Origin: Actinomadura sp. BRA 177
GTDB lineage: Bacteria > Actinomycetota > Actinomycetes > Streptosporangiales > Streptosporangiaceae
DNA: 50,197 nucleotides
Assembly (NCBI RefSeq): GCF_013372625.1
Contig: NZ_JABXFD010000534.1
Location: forward strand, 1-50,197
Direction: 5' to 3'
Both the position numbers and the translations under genes were made by a program. Shown one piece after another: positions 26,678 to 35,900 of the stretch (its first letter is position 1; every line of letters begins with the position of its first letter). A model generated the notes under the pieces. It had not been told where the DNA came from. It saw only the letters and a program-made list of their open reading frames with translations, and did not search any database.

Positions 26678-27817
26678 ATGAGCGTGTGGGACGACCTGGT
26701 CGGGCAGGAGCCCGTTGTCGAGCAGCTGTCGTCCGCTGCGGAGGGGACGAGCGGTCTGGCGCACGCGTGGCTGTTCACCGGGCCTCCCGGGGCCGGACGG
26801 TCCGCTGCGGCGCGGGCGTTCGCGGCGGCGCTGCAGTGCACGGAGACGCCGCGCGGGTGCGGGCACTGCCCGTCCTGCCACCAGATCTTCCAGGGAACGC
26901 ATGCCGACCTGGCGCTCATCCGGCCCGCGGGCCTGTCGTTCAGCGCGGCCGACGCCCGGCGGCTGGTCCTGCGCGCGTCGGCGAGGCCGAGCGGCGGACG
27001 CTGGCAGATCACGTTGTTCGAGGACGCCCATCGAGCGACGGAGCCGGCGGCGAACGTGCTGCTGAAGGCGATCGAGGAACCGCCGCCAAGGACGCTCTGG
27101 CTGCTGTGCACGCCGTCGCCGGAGGATCTGCTGGTGACGATCAAGTCGCGCTGCCGGGTGGTGACCCTCCGCACGCCGCCGGTCGCGGCGGTCGCGGACG
27201 TTCTCGTCCAGCGGGACGGTGTCGACCGTGAGATGGCCGAGATAGCCGCCCGGATGGCGCAGGGGCACGTCGGGCAGGCGCGGCGGCTCGCGACGGAGCC
27301 CGAGGCGCGCAACAGGCGTGCCTCGGTCATGGCGGTGCCTCGCCGGCTGACGTCCGTGGGCCCGGCCGTCGCGGCGGCGGAGGCCATCGTGAAGGCTGCG
27401 GACGCCGAGGCGAAGACGCAGACCGAGAAGCTGGACGAGGAGGAGACGTCGGCTCTGCGCAAGGCGCTGGGCGAGAGTGAGAAGGGCCGTATGCCGCGCG
27501 GGACGGCGGGCGCCATCAAGGACCTGGCGGATCGCCAGAAGTCACGTGCGACCCGTGTGAAGCGGGACGCGCTCGACCGGACGCTGCTCGACCTCGCGTC
27601 CTACTACCGGGACGTGCTGACGCTCCAGTTGGGGGCGGGCAGCGAGTTGGTGAACGTCGACCTGGGCCCGGAGTTGCGGACGGCGGCGCAGAACGGGCGG
27701 CCCGAGGACACCCTCAAGCGGCTCGACGCGATCATGGCGTGCCGGGAGCGGCTGGAGGCGAACGTCAATCCGCTGCTGGCCGTCGAGGCGCTCACGCTGG
27801 CGCTTCGCACCGGTTGA
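26678..27817 (+). CDS. holB: DNA polymerase III subunit delta'
   Basis: The 379-aa clamp-loader subunit starts MSVWDDLVGQEPVVEQL, the typical delta' opening. It has a P-loop-like GPPGAGRSAAARAF near residue 35 with Arg in place of the usual Lys, as common in non-hydrolysing delta'. A Cys cluster (CTETPRGCGHCPSCH, about 58-72) forms the zinc module. LLKAIEEPPPRTLWLLCTPS and RSRC-like TIKSRCRVV are the AAA+ sensor and SRC motifs. The protein loads the sliding clamp at the replication fork. It stands downstream of topA and the Tmk fusion, separated by 303 bp. The C-terminal 120 residues form the collar domain. Confidence 0.94.
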   Translation: MSVWDDLVGQEPVVEQLSSAAEGTSGLAHAWLFTGPPGAGRSAAARAFAAALQCTETPRGCGHCPSCHQIFQGTHADLALIRPAGLSFSAADARRLVLRASARPSGGRWQITLFEDAHRATEPAANVLLKAIEEPPPRTLWLLCTPSPEDLLVTIKSRCRVVTLRTPPVAAVADVLVQRDGVDREMAEIAARMAQGHVGQARRLATEPEARNRRASVMAVPRRLTSVGPAVAAAEAIVKAADAEAKTQTEKLDEEETSALRKALGESEKGRMPRGTAGAIKDLADRQKSRATRVKRDALDRTLLDLASYYRDVLTLQLGAGSELVNVDLGPELRTAAQNGRPEDTLKRLDAIMACRERLEANVNPLLAVEALTLALRTG

Positions 27818-27948
27818 TGGGGCGCTTACAAGAGATCTACCTTTTTGTTACTTTAACGTTCGCAACTCTCAACAGCCGCACGCGTACCTTCGCCTGGTTT
27901 ACCCCCGATCCCGGGCTAGCTAGCTCCCCCACGGCCAGGAGGTCAGCT

Positions 27949-29643
27949 TTGCGGCGAGCCTTGATTTCCGCCGCGTGTGCCGTCGCCACCATGGCGGCAC
28001 TCGCGGTGCCAGCGTCAGCGGAACCGAAACCGGACAAGGGTGAGGTTTCGGAGTACGTCGTCCTCTACAAGGAGCGCGTGCCTCTCGGCTGGGCGCACCA
28101 CGCGGTCCGCGCGGCCGGCGGCAAGATCGTCCACGAGAACCGCGATGTGGGCGTGGCGACCGTCCGTTCGGACAACCCCGAGTTCATCCACGCGGTGATG
28201 AAGGAGCGGGCGCTGGAGGGCGTCGCGCACAACCGCGTCATCGGCGAGGCGCCGAAGACGAAGAAGAAGGCCGCGGCGAAGGTCGAGCGGATGACCGGCA
28301 CCAAGAGCACGGTGTCGCTCAAGGGCGCCCCGTCCAAGAACGAGGAGCCGCTCGCCGACCTGCAGTGGGACATGAAGCAGATCCACGCGACGGCGGACGG
28401 CTCGTACAAGAAGGAGCCGGGCGACAAGCGCGTGCTGGTCGGCATCCTCGACACCGGCGTGGACGGCAGCCACCCGGACATCAAGCCGAACTTCAACCGC
28501 AAGCTCAGCCGCAACTTCACCCACGACATCCCGACGGACGCCAACGGCAACGAGGTCGACGGCCCCTGCGAGTTCAAGTCGTGCGTCGACCCCGTCGACT
28601 GGGACGACAACGACCACGGCACGCACGTCGCGTCCACGATCGCCTCGCCCCGCAACGGGCTCGGCATGGCGGGCGTCGCGCCGAACGTGTCGATCGTGAA
28701 CCTGCGCGTCGGCCAGGACTCCGGCTACTTCTTCCTGCAGCCGACCGTGGACGGCCTCACCTACGCGGCCAAGCACGGCATCGACGTGGTCAACATGTCT
28801 TACTACGTGGACCCGTGGCTGTGGAACTGCGGCAACAACCCGGCCGACAGCCCCGAGGACCAGCTCGAACAGCGGACGATCATCAAGGCGACGCAGCGCG
28901 CCCTCGACTTCGCGCACCGGCGCGGCGTCACGCTGATCTCCGCGGCCGGCAACGACTTCGTCGACTACACGAAGACGAACGAGGACACCAGCAGCCCCGA
29001 CTTCCCGTCCATGCCGGGTGAGGCCCCGCACGACCGGACGATCCCGGCGAGCTGCGTGTCGATGCCGTCCGAGGGCGAGCACGTCATCCCGATCTCGGCG
29101 ACCGGGCCGTCCACCCGCAAGTCGTACTACAGCAGCTTCGGCAACGGGTACGTCGCGGTGGCGGCGCCCGGCGGCGACAAGGTCGACACGGCCGACCAGC
29201 GTCCGGACGACAAGGCCGGCATCTGGGCCGCCTACCCCGAGCGGCTCGCGAAGGCGCGCGGGGAGCTGAACGCGGACGGCACGCCGAACGTGCCGTACAT
29301 CATCCGCAGCTGCAAGGGCGACGACTGCGCCTACTACCAGTCGATCCAGGGCACCTCGATGGCGTCGCCGCACGCGGTGGGCGTCGCCGCGCTCATCATC
29401 AGCAAGTACGGGCACCGGGACCGCCGGCACGGCGGCATCACCCTCAGCCCGAACTTCGTGGAGCGCGTGCTGCGCGGCACGGCGACCGAGAAGGAATGCC
29501 CGAGCCCGCGGACCATGGAGTACGTCTGGTACACCTCGACGGGCAAGCACACCTCGACGCAGACCTGTGAGGGCTCGAAGGAGCAGAACGGCTTCTTCGG
29601 GAACGGCATCGTGGACGCGCTGAACGCCGTCAGCCACCGCTGA
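27949..29643 (+). CDS. Secreted S8 (subtilisin-like) serine protease
   Basis: The 564-aa protein starts with a signal peptide (LRRALISAACAVATMAALAV, cleaved after PASA). An I9-like propeptide of about 100 residues follows (YVVLYKERVPL, VRAAGGKIV). The peptidase domain has catalytic Asp in GILDTGVDGSHPD, His in NDHGTHVAS and Ser in QGTSMASPHAVG. The protein is therefore an active extracellular subtilase by motif. The start is TTG 27949 with AGGAGG 6 nt upstream; a longer in-frame ORF from 27739 overlaps holB and lacks signal-peptide sense. No C-terminal anchor is present, so it is released. A strong terminator hairpin follows 28 bp after the stop. Confidence 0.92.
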   Translation: MRRALISAACAVATMAALAVPASAEPKPDKGEVSEYVVLYKERVPLGWAHHAVRAAGGKIVHENRDVGVATVRSDNPEFIHAVMKERALEGVAHNRVIGEAPKTKKKAAAKVERMTGTKSTVSLKGAPSKNEEPLADLQWDMKQIHATADGSYKKEPGDKRVLVGILDTGVDGSHPDIKPNFNRKLSRNFTHDIPTDANGNEVDGPCEFKSCVDPVDWDDNDHGTHVASTIASPRNGLGMAGVAPNVSIVNLRVGQDSGYFFLQPTVDGLTYAAKHGIDVVNMSYYVDPWLWNCGNNPADSPEDQLEQRTIIKATQRALDFAHRRGVTLISAAGNDFVDYTKTNEDTSSPDFPSMPGEAPHDRTIPASCVSMPSEGEHVIPISATGPSTRKSYYSSFGNGYVAVAAPGGDKVDTADQRPDDKAGIWAAYPERLAKARGELNADGTPNVPYIIRSCKGDDCAYYQSIQGTSMASPHAVGVAALIISKYGHRDRRHGGITLSPNFVERVLRGTATEKECPSPRTMEYVWYTSTGKHTSTQTCEGSKEQNGFFGNGIVDALNAVSHR

Positions 29644-29671
29644 TCCGCTCCGCTCGACCCACCCCAGGACG

Positions 29672-29698
29672 CGACCCCCGGCATCAAGCCGGGGGTCG
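29672..29698 (+). terminator. Terminator of the subtilase gene
   Basis: A perfect 11-bp stem, CGACCCCCGGC (29672-29682) with GCCGGGGGTCG (29688-29698), has a 5-nt loop and is followed by TGTTCTGTT. Confidence 0.85.
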
Positions 29699-29743
29699 TG
29701 TTCTGTTGTCGCGTAGATGATCGACGAGGCAGGAGGAAGAACG

Positions 29744-30265
29744 GTGAGCGAGCCCGAGGGACCCCGTCCGGATAACGCTCCGGCATCGAGGCAACGGCGG
29801 CGCGCACGTCCGGTCGTGGTCATCGCCGCCGCGGCGGCGGTCCTGCTGATGGTGGGGACGGTTGCCGGCGGCTTCGTCATGATGTGGGACGAGGCCGCCA
29901 AGCCCGCTGCGTCCACCGGCAAGGAACGCGACGTGTCGGTGTTCTTCTGCGTCCGCTCGTCGAGCATGCCCAAGTGCCGCGCCTCGGACGCGGCGGCCGG
30001 GGAGAAGGACGAGGTCAGGCGCCGCCTGGAGGAAATGGCCGGGGTGCGCCGCATCAGGTATGAATCGAAGGAACAGGCCTACGAGCGCTTCAAGAAGCTC
30101 TTCGCGGACCGCAAGGACATGCTCGAAGGAGCGCATCCAGGCGACATCCCCGACTCGCTGCGCGTGCGGGTCGCGGACATCGGAACCGCCCAGGCCCTGA
30201 AGACGGAACTGGAGAGCGCACCCGGCGTGGACACCATCATGATTCACCCCCTCGGCCGCGTCTGA
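29744..30265 (+). CDS. Membrane-anchored stand-alone FtsX extracellular-domain protein
   Basis: The 173-aa protein has a short basic cytoplasmic part and one membrane helix (VVVIAAAAAVLLMVGTVAGG, about 25-50). An extracellular domain follows, with VSVFFCVRSSS..C then VRRRLEEMAGVRRIRYESKE, QAYERFKKLF and GDIPDSLRVRV. That is the FtsX extracellular domain (FtsX_ECD), which in FtsX contacts peptidoglycan hydrolases, but the permease helices are absent. GTG 29744 is chosen because AGGAGG lies upstream; an in-frame ATG at 29717 has none. A second paralogue lies at 30917. It may act as a decoy or activator of a cell-wall hydrolase; this is inference from the domain. Confidence 0.85.
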   Translation: MSEPEGPRPDNAPASRQRRRARPVVVIAAAAAVLLMVGTVAGGFVMMWDEAAKPAASTGKERDVSVFFCVRSSSMPKCRASDAAAGEKDEVRRRLEEMAGVRRIRYESKEQAYERFKKLFADRKDMLEGAHPGDIPDSLRVRVADIGTAQALKTELESAPGVDTIMIHPLGRV

Positions 30266-30276
30266 TCAGCGCGTCC

Positions 30277-30308
30277 GGCCTCGGCACGCCGATCGGCGTG
30301 CCGAGGCC
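30277..30308 (+). terminator. Terminator of the first FtsX-ECD gene
   Basis: A 32-bp perfect palindrome with arms GGCCTCGGCACGCCG and CGGCGTGCCGAGGCC around AT, followed by GTGTTTCTGTTC. Confidence 0.8.
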
Positions 30309-30725
30309 GTGTTTCTGTTCCCGGGAGTTTCGCCCCCGAAGCAACCAATACCCCTGGGACATGGATGGTCAACTTATCGGCCGTTAACGGGCGAACTCAG
30401 TACTGTAGCTCGATCGTCTCCACCGACCTGCGCTCTTCAATCGCGGCTGGCCGCCGCGCAGAAGTCGCATCCACCACCTGCGTGGTGCGGGACCGTTGAC
30501 TGAGCCCCACGCTGGACTGAGCCCAGCGGCATCCGTTCGATCGACGCTCTCTAAACCGTGTCCCCGGCAAACCGGTTCGTGCCTTCCGAGCTCACGGACG
30601 GACACCGAGAGGTTACTGGACCGCATCGCGGTGTCGCAGGGAAAGACGCGATTCCGCTGGAGATGAACCGTGCCCGCCGCCACAGCGGTCTATCCCGGTG
30701 GGTGTGCCCGCGCGACACCTTGACA
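30309..30725. other. Non-coding stretch preceding the sigma remnant
   Basis: No coding bias is visible in either strand. In a complete ECF/SigE-like gene, the region-2 half would occupy this place; I see no recognisable region 2 in any frame. It may be eroded gene or an unrelated promoter region. Confidence 0.4.
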
Positions 30726-30920
30726 ATGGTCACTCATTGTTCAGGCCAGGCGCTGCACCGGCTCCCGGCCCGGCAGCGGGAGGCGCTGGTGCTGCGCTTC
30801 TTCTGCGACCTCTCCGTCGAGGAGATCGCCGACGCCATGGGGATCGGCATCGGAACCGTCAAGTCGACCACGTCCCGGGCGCTCGCCGCGCTGGGCCGGA
30901 TGCTGGGGAGTGAGCAGTGA
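30726..30920 (+). pseudogene. ECF (SigE-like) sigma factor remnant: region 4 only
   Basis: The segment LHRLPARQREALVLRFFCDL, then SVEEIADAMGIGIGTVKSTT and RALAALGRML is a textbook sigma region 4 helix-turn-helix. Only about 55 residues of it are present and the frame upstream (from 30558) is Arg/His-rich without region 2. It overlaps the next gene as GTGA, the usual sigma/anti-sigma-type coupling. Intact actinomycete loci of this type encode a SigE-family factor followed by a membrane protein, so this looks like a 5'-deleted sigma gene. A functional region-4-only protein cannot be excluded. Confidence 0.65.
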
Positions 30921-31489
30921 ACACGACCGAAGAGCGTCTCAGGGACGCGCTGCAGACCGTGGGCGACACCATCCGCCCCGAGACCATGCCGGAACCGGGG
31001 TTCGCCGGACGGCGCCGGAGGGTTCCGCGTCCCGCGATGGCGATGGCCGCCGTCGCGGCGTCCGCCGCCGTGGTCGTGGGGGGAGCGGTGGTGGGCGGCG
31101 CGTTCCGGTCCGACGGCGCGACCGGCCCGCTGGCCCAGCCGTCGTCCGGCGCTTCGGTGCCGACGATCTCGGTGTTCCTGTGCGTGGAGACGTCCGCGAA
31201 CGAGGTCTGCGACCACAAGGACGCGACCGATGCGCAGAAGCGGGCGATCAAGCAGCACCTGGAGGGGCTCAGGTCGGTCCGCCAGGTCGAGTTCGAGAAC
31301 AAGCAGCAGGCGTATGAGCGCTTCAAGAGCCGCTTCGAGGACGACGACCAGTTCCGCCGGTCGGTCGAGGCCGGCGACATTCCGGAGTCCTTCAGGGGCA
31401 GCCTGGCTCCCGGCGCGGACACGGGGCCGGTGACGAAGGCGATGACGGGGACGCCCGGGGTGGACAAGGTCATCGTTGAAGGACGCTGA
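30917..31489 (+). CDS. Membrane protein with anti-sigma-like N-terminus and FtsX extracellular domain
   Basis: The 190-aa product has the N-terminal pattern EERLRDALQTVGDTIRPETM, as found in membrane proteins encoded after SigE-like sigma genes. One membrane helix follows (AMAAVAASAAVVVGGAVVGG, about 41-65). The extracellular FtsX_ECD has ISVFLCVETSANEVC, KQHLEGLRSVRQVEF, QQAYERFKSRF and GDIPESF. It is a paralogue of the protein at 29744 but with a different cytoplasmic part. The GTG start overlaps the sigma remnant's stop. If the N-terminus binds a sigma factor, the ECD would be the envelope sensor; the sigma partner here is truncated. The assignment of the ECD is by motif order. Confidence 0.82.
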   Translation: MNTTEERLRDALQTVGDTIRPETMPEPGFAGRRRRVPRPAMAMAAVAASAAVVVGGAVVGGAFRSDGATGPLAQPSSGASVPTISVFLCVETSANEVCDHKDATDAQKRAIKQHLEGLRSVRQVEFENKQQAYERFKSRFEDDDQFRRSVEAGDIPESFRGSLAPGADTGPVTKAMTGTPGVDKVIVEGR

Positions 31490-31508
31490 CCTCGGGCATG
31501 ATGGGGTC

Positions 31509-31988
31509 ATGTCGTACCGCGTCACGTTCGTCTGCACCGGCAACATCTGCCGCTCTCCGATGGCCGAATGGGTCCTGCGCCACCACGTCGAAGAAGAGGG
31601 CCTGGACGTCGAGGTCGACAGCTCGGGCACCGGCGGCTGGCATGTGGGCGACGAGGCGGACGAGCGGACGATCGCGACGCTGCAACGGGCCGGTTACCGG
31701 TCGGGGCATATCGCGCGGCAGTTCGATGACTCCTGGTTCGACCGGTACGACCTGATCCTGGCGCTGGACGAGGGGCACCTGCGGGCGCTGCGCTCGATGG
31801 CGCCGGACGAGGCGGCGCGCGGCAAGATCAGGCTGCTGCGCGAGTTCGACCCGGACGCGGGCGGCGACCTCGACGTCCCCGACCCGTACTACGGCGGGCG
31901 CGCCGACTTCGACCTCGTCCTTGAGCAGGTGGAGGCGGCGGTGCCCGGCCTCCTGGAGGAGATCCGCGCCGCGCTCAAGGAGCGCTGA
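31509..31988 (+). CDS. Low-molecular-weight protein tyrosine phosphatase
   Basis: The 159-aa enzyme has the catalytic loop CTGNICRS (Cys9 to Arg15, CX5R) at the N-terminus and the general acid Asp in VPDPYYGG near residue 125. VDSSGTGGWHVGDEAD is the conserved second strand region. It dephosphorylates protein tyrosines or arginines, or small phosphoesters, in the cytoplasm. ATG 31509 is chosen; the ORF opens earlier, at 31476, in sequence that lies within the preceding gene. The next gene starts immediately after the stop, so the two form an operon. Confidence 0.93.
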   Translation: MSYRVTFVCTGNICRSPMAEWVLRHHVEEEGLDVEVDSSGTGGWHVGDEADERTIATLQRAGYRSGHIARQFDDSWFDRYDLILALDEGHLRALRSMAPDEAARGKIRLLREFDPDAGGDLDVPDPYYGGRADFDLVLEQVEAAVPGLLEEIRAALKER

Positions 31989-32831
31989 GTGCGCGACCGG
32001 CTGGAGCGGCTGCTCGGGACCGGGGTCGCCAACGTGAGCGACCTCGGTTCCAGCCACTCCTGGACGCTGCACCGGGCGTCCCTGGCCGATGGCCGCGAGG
32101 TGTTCGTGAAGGCGGCCGCCGACCAGGCGGGAGTGTTCGCCGCCGAGGCAGCGGGCCTGCGCTGGCTGGGCGAGGCGGGGCCTGGGACGCCCGTCCCGGA
32201 CGTGGTCGCCGCTGACGATCACATGCTCGTCCTGCCGTGGCTGCCGTCCTCCTCCCCGACGCGGGAGGCCGCCGAGCGCTTCGGACGCGAGCTGGCCGCC
32301 CTGCACACCGGCAACCGCCCGGACGCCTACGGCGCGCCCTGGGACGGCTTCATCGCCGACCTCCCGCTCGACAACACGCCGGACGACCGCGACTGGCCGC
32401 GCTGGTACGCCGAGCGCCGCCTCGAACCGTTCCTCCGCCTCGGCGCGCGACACCTGTCGTCCGACGACGTCGGTCTCGTCGAGCGCGTCATGGCGGACAT
32501 CGAGGACCTGGCCGGGCCACCCGAGCCGCCGTCCCGCATCCACGGTGATCTGTGGTCGGGCAACGTCCAGTGGACGGACGGCCGTGCCCTCCTCATCGAT
32601 CCGGCCGCACACGGCGGGCACCGCGAGACCGACCTGGCGATGATGGCCCTCTTCGGGACCCCGCACTTGGAAACCGTACTGGCCGCCTACGACAATGCGG
32701 CGCCCCTGGCGGACGGCTGGCGCTCCCGCGTCCCGCTGCACCAGTTGCACCCGCTGCTCGTCCACGTGGCCCTGTTCGGCGGCTCCTACCGGGCGTCCCT
32801 CATCGACGCCGCACGCGCCGCTCTCGGCTGA
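31989..32831 (+). CDS. Fructosamine kinase family protein
   Basis: The 280-aa kinase-fold protein begins at a GTG directly after the phosphatase stop. Motifs: SSHSWTLHRASLADGREVFVK (given here in parts: SSHSW, then REVFVKAA) for the nucleotide-binding strand with Lys near 40, and RIHGDLWSGNVQW near residue 185 for the catalytic HGD loop. LIDPAAHGGHRETDLAMM carries the metal-binding Asp. This is the fructosamine-3-kinase/APH-like pattern; bacterial members phosphorylate protein-bound ketosamines (deglycation). The pairing with a low-molecular-weight phosphatase is common in bacteria and supports a joint deglycation role, which is inference. Confidence 0.9.
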   Translation: MRDRLERLLGTGVANVSDLGSSHSWTLHRASLADGREVFVKAAADQAGVFAAEAAGLRWLGEAGPGTPVPDVVAADDHMLVLPWLPSSSPTREAAERFGRELAALHTGNRPDAYGAPWDGFIADLPLDNTPDDRDWPRWYAERRLEPFLRLGARHLSSDDVGLVERVMADIEDLAGPPEPPSRIHGDLWSGNVQWTDGRALLIDPAAHGGHRETDLAMMALFGTPHLETVLAAYDNAAPLADGWRSRVPLHQLHPLLVHVALFGGSYRASLIDAARAALG

Positions 32832-32848
32832 GTAAGAAAACACTCTCT

Positions 32849-32874
32849 GTAACTATCCGGCGGCAAAGAGTTAC
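32849..32874. promoter_or_regulatory. Inverted repeat upstream of the molybdenum hydroxylase gene
   Basis: The half sites GTAACT (32849-32854) and AGTTAC (32869-32874) are separated by 14 bp, in the AT-richer spacer 46 bp before the GTG start. It is a possible operator; the protein that binds it is not known. Confidence 0.35.
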
Positions 32875-32919
32875 GCTTCGTGTTGAGGACATCTCAACCG
32901 AAGGCACAGGGGGCGGTTC

Positions 32920-35900
32920 GTGACCGGCAGCGTGACGTTCTATCTCAACGGCGAGCGCGTGGTCCTGGACGACCCGTCCCCCGACCTGCTGCTGATCGAC
33001 TACCTGCGCTCGCCGGACGTCGCGCTGACCGGCGCCAAGAAGGGCTGCGGCCAGGGAGGCTGCGGCGCCTGCACGGTCATCCTGTCGCGCTGGGACGAGA
33101 AGGCGGAGGCAGCCGAGCATCGCGCGATCAACTCGTGCCTGCGTCCGGTCTGCGCCCTCGACGGCCTGGCGGTCACGACGATCGAGGGCACCGGCGGGGC
33201 GGGCCGGAAGGCGCCGCCGCACCTGGCGCACCAGCCGTCCTTCTCCCGCGGGGTCACCCCGGGGCTCACCGAACCGGCCGCCGTCGCCGCGGCCGCGGAG
33301 GCCGCCGCGGCGGCGCACGAGGAGTCCACGGCGCAGGTGGCGGCGTACGAGGCCGGGAACGCGCCGGCCGCGGACCCCGATACCGAGGCCGAGCGGATCA
33401 ACCCGGTCGCGTACCGGCTCGCGGCGAACAACGGAACCCAGTGCGGCTACTGCACCCCCGGCTTCGTCATGAACATGACCGCGCTCCTTCAGGACGAGCC
33501 GAACCCCACCAAGGCCCGCGTCGAGGAGGTGTTCGACGGGAATCTGTGCCGCTGTACCGGCTACCGGGCGATCCTCACCGGCATGAAGACGTTCGCGTCC
33601 GACTGGACCGACGAGGACGAGGCCGCCCGCATGCCGTGCATCGTCGACGGGCGGGTGGAGGCCCCGGCCGGCAAGGCGGTGGTCCCGTTCCCGGACGCGG
33701 CCCGCACCGTGACCCCGTCCGACGTCACGACGACCGGCGGCGACAAAGCCTGGATCACCCCCGCCACGCTCGCCGAACTCCAGTCGATCATGACGGGCGG
33801 GCAGGGCCGGAAACTGCGGCTCGTCCACGGGAACACCTCGTTCGGTGTGTACCCGGACGAGGTCAAAGCGGCCGAACTGCTCGTCGACATCCGCCACATC
33901 CCCGGCCTGAACGACGTCAAGGTCACCCAGGACGGGGTGGACGTCGGCGCCGGCCGCTCCTACCGCGACCTCATCGGCATCCTCAGGGAGCAGCGCGACC
34001 GCCGCCACGCCGGCGAGACGACCCGGCTCGGCGCGCTGGAGTTCATGGCGCGCCGCACCGCCGGGACGATCGTCCGGAACGCGGCGTCCCTCGGCGGCAA
34101 CACGATGCTGGTGCTCGACCACATCCGGACGGGCGACCCGTTCCCGTCCGACCTCTTCACCGCGCTCACCGCGACGGGAGCGACCATCGAGGTGTGGCGC
34201 GCGTCCACCGGCAAGTCGGAGTGGATGACCCCGGCAGACCTGACGAAATGGGTCAAGGAAGACCCGAAACGCTCACGCGACCTGGTCATCCTGGCGTACC
34301 GCCTGCCCTTCGGCGCAGACGACGAGATCGTGCTCGCACAGAAGGTCGCCTTCAGGGAGGTCAACGCGCACTCGCTCGTGAACGCCACCACGAGCCTGAC
34401 CCTGGGCGCCGATCTGAAGGTCGGCAAGGCCGCGCTCGTCTTCGGCGGGATCGCGCCCTACCCGTGGCGTCCCAAGAAGACGGAGGACGCCATGACCGGC
34501 CGTCCGCTGTCCCTCGAAGCCTTCCAGGCGCTCGCCGGCACCCTCCGGAAGGAGACGCGCGCCGAGCTCACCTCCTGGCACGACCGCATGAAGGGCGTCC
34601 CGTACGAGGGCATCACGGACGAGTACCGGATCGAACTCGCGGAGTCCTTCCTCTACAAGGCGATCGTGCAGGCCCTGGAGCAGCGCTCGCCGGGCAAGGT
34701 GCCGGCGAAGGACCGCAGCGCCGCCGAGATCACCTGGGGGCACCGCGGCGTCAGCGACGGCCGCCAGCACTACAAGATCCAGGACTGGAAGAAGCCGGTC
34801 TCGCAGCCCTACATCAAGCTGATGGCGCTGTTCCAGGCGGCCGGGCAGGTCCACTACACGCACGAGATCCCGGTGCCGCCGACGACGCTCCAGGCGGCGT
34901 TCGTGCAGAGCCGCCGCGCGCTCGCCGACTTCACCCTCACCGTCCCCGGCGAGCCCGGCGGAACGGGCGTGGACGCGGTCAGCGAGCATCTGAGCGACCG
35001 GTTCGCCTCCTTCGAACGGCTCATCACCTGCAAGGACGTCCCGGCGAAGGGCATCAACCTGCAAGGCATGGGCGGCGACCAGCCGCTGTTCGCCGACGGC
35101 CGGGTCGAGTACGCGGGCCAGGCCATCGCGCTCGTCCTCGCCGACAATGAGCAGGCCGCCATCGAGATCGCCGAGTACGTGACCCGCAACTGCGTCACCT
35201 ACAGCGAAGTGACGTGGCCGGCGGAGTGGAACAAGCCGCCCTGGAACAAGGCCGTGCTGTCGCTTCAGGACGCCGTGTCCATCGGCAGCGTGTTTCCCGA
35301 CTGTCCGTCCGCCGCGCCGTACGTGTCGCACATCTGGAAGGTGACCCGTCCCGGCAGCGAGTTCACCTGGACCGCCAAAGACAAGCGGCCGTTCGACGCG
35401 AACATCGTCAAGCGGGACGGCGAGGTAGACGGCGCGCCCTGCGTCATCGTCGAGAGCGGCCAGCTCACCGGCGGCCAGGCCCACTTCTACATGGAGACGC
35501 ACGCGTGCGTCGTCGAACCGGCCGACGGCGACCGCTGGACGGTCCGTCCGTCCTCGCAGAGCCCGATGGAGATGCACCAGACGTCCGCGATGGCGATCGG
35601 CGTCGAGCACAACCGCATCGAGGTGGACGTGCGGCAGCTCGGCGGCGGGTACGGCGGCAAGACCGAACCCGCCCGCTTCGTCACCGGGCCGGCGGTCGTC
35701 GCCGCGTACGCGACCGGCCGTCCGATCAGGCTTGTCCTGCCGCGCGACGAGGACACCGCCCTCATCGGCAAGCGGCACCCGTACTACGGCCAGTACCAGA
35801 TCGCGATCGACACCGGCACGAAGCGGTCCGGCGACAAGGGCCTCATCCGCGGTTCCCAGACCCGCATGTGGGGCGACGGCGGGGCGTTCTACGATTGCTC

